A stretch of DNA of 64,000 bases from Crocinitomicaceae bacterium (lineage in GTDB: Bacteria > Bacteroidota > Bacteroidia > Flavobacteriales_D > Crocinitomicaceae), in contig JAURMC010000014.1 of assembly GCA_030830895.1 (NCBI GenBank), positions 1 through 64,000 on the forward strand, in the 5' to 3' direction. Position numbers and translations under genes: made by a program. Positions 9,397 through 18,159 of this stretch are shown in pieces. Below the pieces are notes generated by a model, which saw nothing but the letters and a program-made list of their open reading frames with translations, was not told where the DNA came from and made no database searches. Each line of letters starts with the position of its first letter. Position 1 is the stretch's first letter.

Positions 9397-11400
9397 TTAA
9401 TTTAAAGGAACATTATTGATTTCATACTTAATTAACTGAACACCTGAAACTGAATCGGCGGATTGATTTTTTCCTGCGGCACCGTCGCTGATCATGCGGA
9501 TGAAGGCATCTTCCGACCCTCTGGTACTCAACGATTCTCCTAATTTTTCAACGGCCTCAAAATCCATTTTCTCCCGGCTTGCAAAAAAGTAAATGCGATC
9601 TACCCCACAGTCGATTTCTGGGGTGCAGGCGGTAATAATAGGCTGGAAATCTTTCGCTTTTTTAATTACGCCAGGGTACAAGGTAACAAACTTATCCTTT
9701 CCGTTTTTTGCGATAGGAATTTCGTTTAATAGTTTATTGTTACCAATATAAACGGCATGTAAATAAATGAGATCACTGGAGTTGTTCACTACCTCCAAAT
9801 TGAATCCACGAATATTTGAATAATTATTGTAATCAGGGCTCTTTGAACGCAATACCGCAATCGATGAATCACTCATTGGCATTAAGGTTACGGATACATC
9901 AATCGATTCATCACTCAATTCAAGGTTGGTAAAGTAATCGATACGAAGTGCTTGCTTTAAATATTCCACCAGTTTTGAAACGTCCTCTTCCTTGCTCATG
10001 GACAATGGCTTCATTTCTTTAAATGGATTACCAGATAAAGGAATTTCAATGCGTACGTTTTTGTTATTATCTTCTTTCAGGTAATAGTTTGGCGCGTCTT
10101 TTTTGGGATCAACGAATACGATATTCTTCTCATCTTTCAAGGCATTTTTAATGACTTTTATGGATTCCTTGTCGATTAGCTCGATTGCTAATTTCAAAGA
10201 TTGTCCTTCCATAACTTCATAAATACGTTTTGCATTAAACAAGGAATAATCCGCTTTAGCAATCATCGGAAGTTTAGAATTTAGCATAACCGTACATGTT
10301 GCACCTTTGCTTTCCGTTACCACTCCTTTAGTAACTATTTTTTTTGATTTATTGGGGTCAATGTAATAAAACCCAAGAGAATCACCGACTGAAATTCCAT
10401 GAACCATCCCGGCTTTAACCTCAGCACTTAGGGAGTTAAAGTCAGACAAACTTACTTCAAAAAAATCCGATTTAGGCACGGTTTGTCCGCTGAAAAATAG
10501 GGCATTGGGTTCGTCAAAATCTTTTTCAGCATTTTGTTTTCCTTCTGAATTGATGAGTAATTTGGAGTAAACTAAATCGAAGACATTCTTATAGCTTGAC
10601 TTATCCTTTAAATTAGTAATCGCCTCTACTATAGCGTACGTTAAGGAACCATACCCTATACCATTTACGTTAATTTCATAATTAACTTGTTCATCTTTAC
10701 ACCCCATGAAGACGGATTTTACACCTTCGCCACTAGTATAGCCTTTATTATCTTCTACGAAATAAGTTCGCTTGTATGTTTTAGGTGCACAAATAGTACT
10801 TGATCCTCTTTTTTTAGTGGGTTCTGAGCCCCGCGTACCGGAACCTGAATGGCATGCATCCAATACCACTACCACGTGGCCATTTTTACCAATTTTTTGT
10901 TCCATCGAGGAAACATAATAATCCAATTGGTCGTCGATTAGGTGCTCATCGAACTGATAGCCCTCAAAATACTCCATGGGAGCATTATACAACACGAATG
11001 CCTCATCAAACCCATCTTCACCTTCGTCTTTCGCAATGTACTTCACATTGGGGTAGTCCTTGGAGTCCCAATCTGCAATTTGCTGTCCGTGACCGGAATA
11101 ATGGATGTAAACAATATCGCCAGGTTTCACCGACAAGAGTAAATTATCAAGGGCTTTTAATACATTGGCCGCTGTTGCTTTTTCATCGGTTATCTCAACT
11201 ATGTTTTTGGCATTGAAATTTTGACCTAAGAGCATCCCCCTAACGAGCGAAATGTCGTTTGCAGAACTTAAATCACTCCAACTCTTTTGATCGCTCGGAC
11301 GAACGGGATAATCGCCAACGCCAATCAATAAGGCATGCTTTGTTTGGGCATACCCCGAAGCACATAAGAATAGGAGCACATGTAACAATAAATGTTTCAT
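9397..11400 (-). CDS. Caspase-family (C14, metacaspase-like) protease, exported
   Basis: The ATG at 11400 (sixth codon of the ORF) gives 667 residues with a signal peptide (MKHLLLHVLLFLCASGYAQ) directly followed by the caspase start KHALLIGVGDYP. The catalytic His lies in IHYSGHGQQ (H104) and the Cys in VVVVLDACHSGSG (C183), both intact. After the protease (about 20-310) comes a long beta-rich region. Its last part (about 520-640) resembles DUF4384-type domains that often follow bacterial caspases. It is the first gene of the five-gene minus-strand run. Bacterial metacaspase-like enzymes usually cleave after Arg or Lys, but the substrate cannot be told from this sequence. Confidence 0.9.
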   Translation of the reverse strand: MKHLLLHVLLFLCASGYAQTKHALLIGVGDYPVRPSDQKSWSDLSSANDISLVRGMLLGQNFNAKNIVEITDEKATAANVLKALDNLLLSVKPGDIVYIHYSGHGQQIADWDSKDYPNVKYIAKDEGEDGFDEAFVLYNAPMEYFEGYQFDEHLIDDQLDYYVSSMEQKIGKNGHVVVVLDACHSGSGTRGSEPTKKRGSSTICAPKTYKRTYFVEDNKGYTSGEGVKSVFMGCKDEQVNYEINVNGIGYGSLTYAIVEAITNLKDKSSYKNVFDLVYSKLLINSEGKQNAEKDFDEPNALFFSGQTVPKSDFFEVSLSDFNSLSAEVKAGMVHGISVGDSLGFYYIDPNKSKKIVTKGVVTESKGATCTVMLNSKLPMIAKADYSLFNAKRIYEVMEGQSLKLAIELIDKESIKVIKNALKDEKNIVFVDPKKDAPNYYLKEDNNKNVRIEIPLSGNPFKEMKPLSMSKEEDVSKLVEYLKQALRIDYFTNLELSDESIDVSVTLMPMSDSSIAVLRSKSPDYNNYSNIRGFNLEVVNNSSDLIYLHAVYIGNNKLLNEIPIAKNGKDKFVTLYPGVIKKAKDFQPIITACTPEIDCGVDRIYFFASREKMDFEAVEKLGESLSTRGSEDAFIRMISDGAAGKNQSADSVSGVQLIKYEINNVPLN

Positions 11401-11473
11401 AACTTTTTTTACCAAATTAATGAATTTTAATAATTTACAACAGATTGAATAATCTTTTTTTTCAACAAAACCA

Positions 11474-12229
11474 CTACCAAATCAACGGAATCACAGCCTT
11501 TCGTTCCTGTGGGTATGCTGCAAATTTCTCCTTATACCATTTATGGTGAGAAATAGCCCGTGGGACTACATTGGCAAAGGTCCATATAGCAAATACTAGC
11601 CCCGGCAAGCTCCAAGTTAAGATTCCAAAGCCAACCCATTCGATCACTTCACCCAGTAAATTCGGACAGGATACCCAACGAAACATTCCGCCTTCAGGAA
11701 TTTTATATCCCGTTTCGCCCGGTTTACGTAAGTTAATTAAAATCGCATCCGAATGCCAATTGATGGCCATTCCTGTAAAAAAGACGAGCATTCCTGTAAT
11801 AAATCGTGGATCGGTTAACCAATCCATTGTGTAGGAAGCAAAATTCCCAAAATAATACCCCATGAAAAACCCATTCATGGTATTGAACAGCATAGCAGAA
11901 ACCATGATGATCACCGGCATTTTTTTACCATTGGTCTTGAGTCGTAAGGGGAAAATAATGGATCGATTAACATAATGAAACACAAAGAGCCCCACCATAA
12001 TTCCACTTACGACATTGAGCTGTTTTTTGGCATCCCAAAGGAAAAAGGCAAGAATTACCAACACAAAAACCTCCATGATAAACCAGCCCCATCGGTTGTC
12101 GATCATTGGCCCCCAACGTTCATTTGAGTGTCTCCCGTAAGGTGCTGTTTGTTTAAACAAATACAAGAAGGTAATGATCCCTATAGCAATCCATGCCCAA
12201 GAAATCCATTGAAAATATTGTTCCGTCAT
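11474..12229 (-). CDS. Steroid 5-alpha-reductase-like membrane protein
   Basis: 251 residues with about six hydrophobic segments. The C-terminal half matches the 3-oxo-5-alpha-steroid 4-dehydrogenase domain: APYGRH near the start, WHSDAILINLRKPGETGYKIP, then FRWVSCPNLLGEVIEW, ending in HKWYKEKFAAYPQERKAVIPLIW, very like the plant DET2/animal SRD5A C-terminus. Family enzymes reduce a C=C bond next to a keto group using NADPH in the membrane. It starts 6 bp after the epimerase-like gene, so the two probably act in one pathway. The true substrate in a bacterium (sterol, isoprenoid or other enone) is unknown. Confidence 0.85.
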   Translation of the reverse strand: MTEQYFQWISWAWIAIGIITFLYLFKQTAPYGRHSNERWGPMIDNRWGWFIMEVFVLVILAFFLWDAKKQLNVVSGIMVGLFVFHYVNRSIIFPLRLKTNGKKMPVIIMVSAMLFNTMNGFFMGYYFGNFASYTMDWLTDPRFITGMLVFFTGMAINWHSDAILINLRKPGETGYKIPEGGMFRWVSCPNLLGEVIEWVGFGILTWSLPGLVFAIWTFANVVPRAISHHKWYKEKFAAYPQERKAVIPLIW

Positions 12230-12235
12230 ATGCTA

Positions 12236-13216
12236 TTATTTGATGTACCCATTCGTTTTAAACCATTCCACTAAATCGGAGACGGTATCCTTAAATGGTC
12301 TCGGGTTATGATGTAATTCTAGTCGTGCCTTCTCATGGCTTATTTTTGGGTTTCCATGAAGTAAAATCTCGATGGACTCATTCGTATACAGTGGAGCCTT
12401 TCCGGTAATCATTGATTGTAACTTTACAAAAGGCAATCCCATTTGCACCAGCCACACTGGGACGTTGGCTACTCGAATTTTCCTTCCTTTTACCTCACTG
12501 ACAATCGCAACAATTTCCTTCATGGTATAATATTTACCCGACAACAAGTAATTCTCTCCAACCCTTCCCATCGTTAGCGCATTGCAAATGGATGAAGCTA
12601 CATCGCGTACGTCTACCCAATCGTATCCGCCAGCGAACATTGCCGGAATCTTACCCAGATAAATATCTAAGATCGCCTTTCCCTGTAGGGATAATTTGTT
12701 CTCGGGCTGACCCGTAACGGAAGTTGGGTTTACAATTACCGCCGGCAAGCCCTTCTTAACAAATTCCAACACGGTTAATTGTCCATCCCGCTTACTTTGA
12801 TCGTAGGCAAACGCCGTATCATCCACAAAGTTTCGAGTTTCATCTAAGGGTTCATTCTTAGGTAGTGGGTCATAGGCATGAATGGATGAAATATGCACTA
12901 CTCGTTGAATGTTTAAATCTAGGGCCGTTTGCATCACATTATGTACTCCGTCCACATTTACCTTTCGTACGTGTCCATTTTGCCCTCCATTAATTGAAAT
13001 CACCGCAGCAGAATGAATGAGTGCATCACATCCGGTTAAGAGTTTCTTGACGGAAGCCCGGTCATTTACATGACCTTGTACATATTCAATGTTGTTTTTA
13101 ATGAAATATTCCACATCATTAAATCCCAAGGCTCGAACCTCATGTCCTCTCCGTCTCAATTCCTCAATTAAGGCCACACCAACGTGTCCACTTGCCCCTG
13201 TTATAGCCACTTTCAT
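12236..13216 (-). CDS. NAD-dependent epimerase/dehydratase (3-beta-HSD/DFR-like)
   Basis: 326 residues of an extended short-chain dehydrogenase. The N-terminal Rossmann motif is ITGASGHVG and the catalytic Tyr-Lys pair is in FAYDQSKRDG (YxxxK), preceded by VHISSIHAYDP, which supplies the serine. The pattern is closest to dihydroflavonol reductase and 3-beta-hydroxysteroid dehydrogenase relatives. It lies 6 bp upstream of the steroid-5-alpha-reductase-like gene, so a keto/enone reduction pathway is plausible. A TATTTTTA box ends 5 bases before the ATG, suggesting a very short leader. The exact substrate cannot be stated. Confidence 0.85.
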   Translation of the reverse strand: MKVAITGASGHVGVALIEELRRRGHEVRALGFNDVEYFIKNNIEYVQGHVNDRASVKKLLTGCDALIHSAAVISINGGQNGHVRKVNVDGVHNVMQTALDLNIQRVVHISSIHAYDPLPKNEPLDETRNFVDDTAFAYDQSKRDGQLTVLEFVKKGLPAVIVNPTSVTGQPENKLSLQGKAILDIYLGKIPAMFAGGYDWVDVRDVASSICNALTMGRVGENYLLSGKYYTMKEIVAIVSEVKGRKIRVANVPVWLVQMGLPFVKLQSMITGKAPLYTNESIEILLHGNPKISHEKARLELHHNPRPFKDTVSDLVEWFKTNGYIK

Positions 13217-13297
13217 GGTGTTAAAAATAAGTAAAGTTCTCGCATGACACTTACTTATAAAGAACGATTTATTAATTTACACCAATCAAATTCCTAT

Positions 13298-13305
13298 TAC
13301 CTTTG
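13298..13305 (+). promoter_or_regulatory. -7 box TACCTTTG for the DUF2130 gene
   Basis: TACCTTTG matches TAnnTTTG exactly and ends 15 bases before the ATG at 13321. The TTG at 13303 chosen by the ORF track lies inside this box, so 13321 is the better start. Confidence 0.6.
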
Positions 13306-13320
13306 ATAAAAAAAGTATCT

Positions 13321-14601
13321 ATGAACGAAATCATTTGCCCTCATTGCCAAAAAGCCTTTAAAATAGATAAAGCAGGATATGCCGATATTCTGAAACAGGT
13401 GCGTGATCAACAATTCGAAGATGAGATAAAAAATAGGCTTGAAAGCGCCAATAAAGAAAAAGAAGCCGCAGAGAAATTATTAGCTGCTCATTTTGAAATA
13501 AAAATTCAAGAATTGATTAAAAATCAAGAGAAGGCACTTTCCCAACAACAAGCGGCTGCTTCACAGCAATTAAATGAAATGAAGGCTAAACTTGACAATG
13601 CAGAATTGGAAAAGCAGCTCAAGATTTCGGAAGCAACCAACTTATTGGAAAAAGAAAAAGATCAACTTGCCAATGCCTTATCCAGTAAGGATACAGAAAT
13701 GAAACTTAATGCCAGTAACCTTCAACAACAGTACCAAGAGCAGCTTAAATTGAAAGAGGAAATAATTAAAATGAAAGAGGAGGAGATAGAACGTCACAAG
13801 GACCTGAAGCTCAAACTTTCTACGAAAATGGTTGGTGAAACATTAGAAGAGCACTGTGAAATTGAATTTAATAAAATTCGGTCAGCAGCCTTTCCACTGG
13901 CGTATTTCGAGAAGGACAATGATGCAAGCTCAGGAAGTAAAGGAGATTTCATTTTTCGTGATTTTGATGCAAACCAAACTGAGATTGTGAGCATTATGTT
14001 TGAGATGAAAAACGAATCTGACGGAACCGCTAAAAAACGTAAAAACGAAGACTTTCTTAAAGAACTAGACAAGGATCGTCAAGAGAAAAAATGTGAATAT
14101 GCGGTGTTGGTTACCATGCTTGAACTTGATAATGAATATTACAATGCAGGAATCGTAGATGTCTCTCACAAATTTCCAAAAATGTTCGTAGTACGACCCC
14201 AGTTTTTTATTCCTATCATCACCCTGCTTCGCAATGCCGCATTAAAATCCATGGAATATAAAAACGAATTATTTCGGGTTCAGAATCAAAACATTGACAT
14301 TAGCAACTTTGAGGCACAATTAGAAGGTTTCCGAAATGCGTTTGGTAAAAACTATCGCATAGCTACCGAGCGCTTTGCAGATGCCATTAAAAACATCGAT
14401 GACTCAATTAAACAATTAGAAAAAACAAAGGAAAATCTATTAAAATCAGCTAATAATTTGAGATTAGCGAATGACAAAGCCGATGAATTATCGATAAAGA
14501 AATTGGTCAAAAATAACCCCACCATGAAAGCGAAGTTTGATGCCTTAGAAACCGATCTAAAAGAGGTGGATTCAGAATATGATAATGAAGATGATGATTA
14601 A
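13321..14601 (+). CDS. DUF2130 domain-containing protein
   Basis: 426 residues from the ATG at 13321. A short CxxC motif opens the protein (MNEIICPHCQKAF), followed by a long charged coiled coil (about 20-160). A nuclease-like core of about 165-320 begins KLSTKMVGETLEEHCE and contains GSKGDFIFRD and IMFEMKNE, where the D...ExK arrangement recalls PD-(D/E)XK enzymes. A second coiled coil and an acidic tail (SEYDNEDDD) follow. This matches the DUF2130 family, whose function is not established. It is transcribed alone, divergently from the epimerase gene. The nuclease-like reading is inference from motif shape. Confidence 0.85.
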   Translation: MNEIICPHCQKAFKIDKAGYADILKQVRDQQFEDEIKNRLESANKEKEAAEKLLAAHFEIKIQELIKNQEKALSQQQAAASQQLNEMKAKLDNAELEKQLKISEATNLLEKEKDQLANALSSKDTEMKLNASNLQQQYQEQLKLKEEIIKMKEEEIERHKDLKLKLSTKMVGETLEEHCEIEFNKIRSAAFPLAYFEKDNDASSGSKGDFIFRDFDANQTEIVSIMFEMKNESDGTAKKRKNEDFLKELDKDRQEKKCEYAVLVTMLELDNEYYNAGIVDVSHKFPKMFVVRPQFFIPIITLLRNAALKSMEYKNELFRVQNQNIDISNFEAQLEGFRNAFGKNYRIATERFADAIKNIDDSIKQLEKTKENLLKSANNLRLANDKADELSIKKLVKNNPTMKAKFDALETDLKEVDSEYDNEDDD

Positions 14602-14700
14602 TCCATGTAAGGGAAATTTATCATTATAAGAATAATGGTTTTAAATTAATTTAATAGATTTACGAATGTTTCAAATCAATTGAATCAAATTACCGTCAAA

Positions 14701-15426
14701 ATGAAAAATATACTTTTGAAAATTATAGTTCTTGTCATTGCTATTAGCTTTCCGCTTATATCAATAGCACAGATAACTTGCCTTCCTTGCGATCAATTAG
14801 GTATGAGCGTAAATGTCGGGTCGGATACTACATCGCTAAGCATCTACCATTCGGGACAATATTTAACCCACCCACAACCATATAATGTTTTTTCTTGGCA
14901 CTTTACCGATAAGTTCGGTAATACCATTTTTCAAGATACAATCGTGAATAACGCCTTTTGTAATTTTTCGCATACTGTTCCAATTCATGATACCATGAAT
15001 GTTATTGTATACTTTACCAATGACTCTGCTTTTCTTGCAAATGGAAATCCAATTAATTGTTATTTTGAAGATCAAATATATTGGGAAACAGGAGTATATC
15101 CTTCAGGTACACCATGGGGTAGATGGGAATTTATTCATGGGAATGTTGGTGTAGATTTGAATAATCCTTCAGGAATTAATGAGAGTACACAGACTAAATG
15201 TACCGTATATCCAAATCCAACAAATGGTTTAATTAATATAAGCCTAGATAAGGGTCAAATATTGAATTTCGAACTTTATAATAGTGTGGGTAAACTTGTA
15301 AAAAAGAAGGAAGTAAATTTAGATTCCTTAACCTTAAATATACTTGATTTTCCAAGCGGAATTTACCTGCTTAACGTTTTTAATCAACAAAATGAAGTCT
15401 TTCATACAAGGATTTCAAAAGAATAA
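14701..15426 (+). CDS. Small secreted protein with T9SS type A sorting domain
   Basis: 241 residues from the ATG at 14701; the ORF-track start is an upstream TTG. A signal peptide (MKNILLKIIVLVIAISFPLISIAQ) is followed by a beta-sandwich-like part with a CLPCDQLG motif. The last 75 residues are a Por secretion C-terminal sorting domain: CTVYPNPTNGLINISL, FELYNSVGKLV and FPSGIYLLNV. Such cargo crosses the outer membrane by the type IX system and is attached or released. The function of the mature domain is unknown. Confidence 0.85.
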   Translation: MKNILLKIIVLVIAISFPLISIAQITCLPCDQLGMSVNVGSDTTSLSIYHSGQYLTHPQPYNVFSWHFTDKFGNTIFQDTIVNNAFCNFSHTVPIHDTMNVIVYFTNDSAFLANGNPINCYFEDQIYWETGVYPSGTPWGRWEFIHGNVGVDLNNPSGINESTQTKCTVYPNPTNGLINISLDKGQILNFELYNSVGKLVKKKEVNLDSLTLNILDFPSGIYLLNVFNQQNEVFHTRISKE

Positions 15427-15465
15427 CTTACCTCATTCATTAGCAAAAAAACTGAAAGACATTTA

Positions 15466-15663
15466 GTTTTTAGTCGCTCAGGATTACGCTAGCGCGTTTT
15501 CCAAAATGGGAGTTACATTACAAGCTAAAACCCAAAACTACTGCGTAGTTTCATTGGGATTACTTCGTGAACCATTTGGGGAGTTACATTACAAGCTAAA
15601 ACCCAAAACTACTGCGTAGTTTATGTTTTTTGTTTTTAGTCGCTTGTCAAAAGACCTTTTGAC
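15466..15663. repeat. Repeat and hairpin patch between the T9SS gene and tRNA-Arg
   Basis: A 44-bp perfect direct repeat (starting GGGAGTTACATTACAAGC) occurs at 15508-15551 and 15579-15622. Each copy contains the palindrome AAACTAC-TGC-GTAGTTT. A 13-bp direct repeat GTTTTTAGTCGCT flanks them at 15466-15478 and 15632-15644. A further perfect inverted repeat, GTCAAAAG-AC-CTTTTGAC, lies at 15646-15663. No ORF crosses it. It looks like an extragenic palindromic repeat element rather than a CRISPR. Confidence 0.75.
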
Positions 15664-15678
15664 CGCGTTAAAAACAAA

Positions 15679-15705
15679 AAACCCATTCCCTTGTGGAATG
15701 GGTTT
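15679..15705 (-). terminator. Rho-independent terminator after tRNA-Arg
   Basis: AAACCCATTCC pairs with GGAATGGGTTT around a 5-base loop. On the minus strand the stem is followed by a T-rich run (TTTTTTGTTTTT), so it ends the tRNA transcript. Confidence 0.8.
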
Positions 15706-15712
15706 TGGCTTG

Positions 15713-15786
15713 TGACCTTGTCAGGATTCAAACCTGAAACCTCCTGAGCCGTAATCAGGTGCGCTATTCAGTTGCGCCACAAGGCC
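15713..15786 (-). tRNA. tRNA-Arg (ACG anticodon)
   Basis: The minus strand folds as a full cloverleaf of 74 bases. The acceptor is GGCCTTG/CAAGGTC with one G-U pair, the D stem is GCGC/GCGC, and the anticodon stem is CCTGA/TCAGG with loop TTACGGC (anticodon ACG). The T arm is TCAGG-TTTGAAT-CCTGA, with discriminator A. CCA is not encoded. A terminator hairpin follows. Confidence 0.93.
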
Positions 15787-15891
15787 CTCCGTTTTTCAAC
15801 GGAACAAAGATAGGACTTTCTTTGCTTTTAACAAATAGAGCCATTTATATTCACTACTTTTATCGGATTCTTTTTTCGTTATTTTAGTAAT

Positions 15892-16479
15892 ATGCGTTAC
15901 AATCTTTCAGAAATCAATGATCTCATCCGCAATCGAAGAACTATCTACCCAGAACAATTTAGCGAGCGTAAAGTACATAAGGAACAAATAGAGCTTATCC
16001 TACAAAATGCGCAATGGGCGCCCACTCATGGTAATACTCAACCTTGGAGATTTCACGTTTTTATGGATGATAGCCGACAACGCTTGAGTCAGTTTTTGGG
16101 TAAAACTTACCTTGAACTCACCCCAGTTGAAAAGCAGATAGATGCTAAACTGGCGAAGATGCTCCGTAGACCAATGCTATCAAGTGTGGTGATCGCCGTT
16201 TCTATGAAACGACAATCAGAAGAAAAGATTCTTGAAATTGAGGAGGTAGAAGCGGTAGCTTGCGCCATACAAAACATGCACCTCACCTGCACAGCATATG
16301 GTCTAGGTGGATTCTGGGCGACACCAAAATTGATTTATTCGGAACAAATGAATACTTTCCTAGGAATTTCAGAAAAAGATAAATGCCTAGGCTTGTTTTA
16401 TATAGGATATCCGGCCATTGATTGGCCCTCCTCACATCGAATTCCCTTAGAGTATCATACCGAATGGCTCCATGAATAA
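15892..16479 (+). CDS. Nitroreductase family protein
   Basis: 195 residues, the normal size for a small FMN-dependent nitroreductase. Visible motifs are the N-terminal IRNRRTIYPEQF, the FMN-site pattern QNAQWAPTHGNTQPWRF, and the later AVACAIQNMHLTCTAYGLGGFW typical of the family. These enzymes reduce nitro compounds, quinones or other electrophiles with NAD(P)H in the cytoplasm; the physiological substrate is unknown. The 3' end overlaps the next gene by 8 bp, so the two are probably co-transcribed. Confidence 0.9.
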   Translation: MRYNLSEINDLIRNRRTIYPEQFSERKVHKEQIELILQNAQWAPTHGNTQPWRFHVFMDDSRQRLSQFLGKTYLELTPVEKQIDAKLAKMLRRPMLSSVVIAVSMKRQSEEKILEIEEVEAVACAIQNMHLTCTAYGLGGFWATPKLIYSEQMNTFLGISEKDKCLGLFYIGYPAIDWPSSHRIPLEYHTEWLHE

Positions 16480-17218
16480 GTTTCTATTGCTTAGTTTCAT
16501 TATGGGTTGCTTTTTAGGTTATGCCCAATTGGGAGACAATCGGCTTCCTTCGTATTTTGGATTACAAATTCGTGGTGTTTTTCCAAGTGATTTCGTTAGC
16601 AATCCCTCACTATCACTAACTAAAGAAGGTATGAATGCCAAGATTTCCCAAACACCTGGATATTCGTTTGGAGGAGTTGTAAGAGTTGGAATAACCGAAT
16701 TAATTTCACTTGAAACAGGCATCAACTTTACCCAGCGTAATTTCAACATTGAAGGTTCTGTGGCAGACTCTGGTATTTATGTAACCAATACACTCGGTTT
16801 CATTCAATATGATATTCCTATCAATGCTTTGTTCTATATCAAATTAGCCAAGAAATGGTATGCTAATGCATCCTTAGGAATTGCGACAGGCTTTAAGCCA
16901 ACCGATATTGCAACCATGAATAATATTAATGGATCTCAGTTTTTCTACCATACGGGCATGGTAAATAAAAAAGCTTCTCTAGACTTGAATGGGAATCTTG
17001 GGTTTGAATTCCGATCGAAAAAATCAGGATTCTTCTATGTAGGAACCACTGTTCGCTTACCCACCAAACCGCTCTTTGTTTACATCGCAACCTATAAAAA
17101 CCAAGGATATAAGGTTACTCAGTATGGAGATGTATCGGGCGCCTTTTTAGGTCTTGATTTTCGTTATTTCTTCAGAAATGTAAAGGCAGTGCGCGAAGAA
17201 AAGAAACCCATTGAATAG
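16472..17218 (+). CDS. Outer-membrane beta-barrel protein (porin family)
   Basis: 248 residues. A signal peptide (MNKFLLLSFIMGCFLGYAQ) precedes alternating amphipathic strands such as YSFGGVVRVGITELISLETGINF and GFFYVGTTVRLPTK, a pattern typical of small Bacteroidota outer-membrane barrels. No enzymatic motif is seen. It overlaps the nitroreductase gene by 8 bp and ends 2 bp from the convergent DUF4249 gene, leaving no room for a separate terminator. Confidence 0.75.
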   Translation: MNKFLLLSFIMGCFLGYAQLGDNRLPSYFGLQIRGVFPSDFVSNPSLSLTKEGMNAKISQTPGYSFGGVVRVGITELISLETGINFTQRNFNIEGSVADSGIYVTNTLGFIQYDIPINALFYIKLAKKWYANASLGIATGFKPTDIATMNNINGSQFFYHTGMVNKKASLDLNGNLGFEFRSKKSGFFYVGTTVRLPTKPLFVYIATYKNQGYKVTQYGDVSGAFLGLDFRYFFRNVKAVREEKKPIE

Positions 17219-17220
17219 AT

Positions 17221-18159
17221 TTATGGGATACAAATCACCGTATCTAAGTACGTTGAATATCCGACCCATACTCCCAAGGCACCTCCCTCAATGTTCGAAG
17301 GAACATTTACAGGCGTAGCAAATGGACTACCAGAAGAGAAAACCTGATTGATTTTTTTTTCAAAAAAGTTGAATTCCCGCTTACCAATTCTAGATAAACG
17401 CATCACCACCGTATCACCAAACTTATAAAAACCGCGTTCGTTTTCTGCATAAGTAGAATCATTAAAAGACATGGGGTTATAAATGGTAAATTCAAACGCC
17501 AAACCATTAAAAAACGCATCATTAAAATATGGATTAAAGGGTTTAGTAAAAAATGGATCACTAACCTTTTTCATTTCCCACATAAAATTGTCTGATGTTG
17601 ATGCATTATCTGTCATAAAACTATACAAATAACCAATTGAGTTATTTGTCTCAGGCTTCCATGTTAAATAATCCAAAGCAACCGGTGGATGAATGGTCGT
17701 ATTTGCAGTGTATGTTTTGGAATCATGCGTAATCGTAAGGATATAGGTTTTCCCAACCTGTCCAAAAATATTAGGATCAAACGAAGTATACACACAAAGC
17801 GGCGAAGGTAACTGCTGTAATTCCTGAATACTCATGCCAAAGATTGCCTCTGCATATGCTTCTGTTCCCGGTGGTAAATCGTCCGTACAAATCTTATCTA
17901 AAATAACTGTAGTTGTTCCATCCGAAACCGTTACGACGGCATCTCCTACAAAACTATTGAGATACGCAGTAATATCAGTTGGTGCATAAATATTCTGCGA
18001 TTTTGATAACAAGATGATGGGCGGTTCTCCCTGACGAATGCTTCCATCCACCACTAACTGTTCGTTATAACCTGGAATTTCAATTTGCACTTCCTTGGTA
18101 CAGGAAGAAATCAAAAGAACAATTGCCGCTAAACCAATATTTAAAATTCGAAATTCCAT
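17221..18159 (-). CDS. DUF4249 domain lipoprotein
   Basis: 312 residues with a lipoprotein signal (IGLAAIVLLISSCTKEVQIEIPG; Cys at about 20). The following LVVDGSIRQGEPPIILLSKSQN opens the DUF4249 domain. In Bacteroidota this family is commonly encoded next to a TonB-dependent receptor, as here: its start overlaps the receptor gene by 19 bp. It is likely a surface or periplasmic partner of that receptor. The substrate is unknown. Confidence 0.9.
   Translation of the reverse strand: MEFRILNIGLAAIVLLISSCTKEVQIEIPGYNEQLVVDGSIRQGEPPIILLSKSQNIYAPTDITAYLNSFVGDAVVTVSDGTTTVILDKICTDDLPPGTEAYAEAIFGMSIQELQQLPSPLCVYTSFDPNIFGQVGKTYILTITHDSKTYTANTTIHPPVALDYLTWKPETNNSIGYLYSFMTDNASTSDNFMWEMKKVSDPFFTKPFNPYFNDAFFNGLAFEFTIYNPMSFNDSTYAENERGFYKFGDTVVMRLSRIGKREFNFFEKKINQVFSSGSPFATPVNVPSNIEGGALGVWVGYSTYLDTVICIP

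Noticed and set aside
1-11400. Anti-phage defence island (caspase/CHAT systems)
   Set aside because: All five proteins have signal peptides, and no sensor, gasdermin, CRISPR or phage-like gene is present; a cytoplasmic defence role does not fit.
15508-15622. Two-copy repeat as a mini CRISPR
   Set aside because: There are only two copies, the intervening DNA resembles the flank, and no cas genes are in the window.
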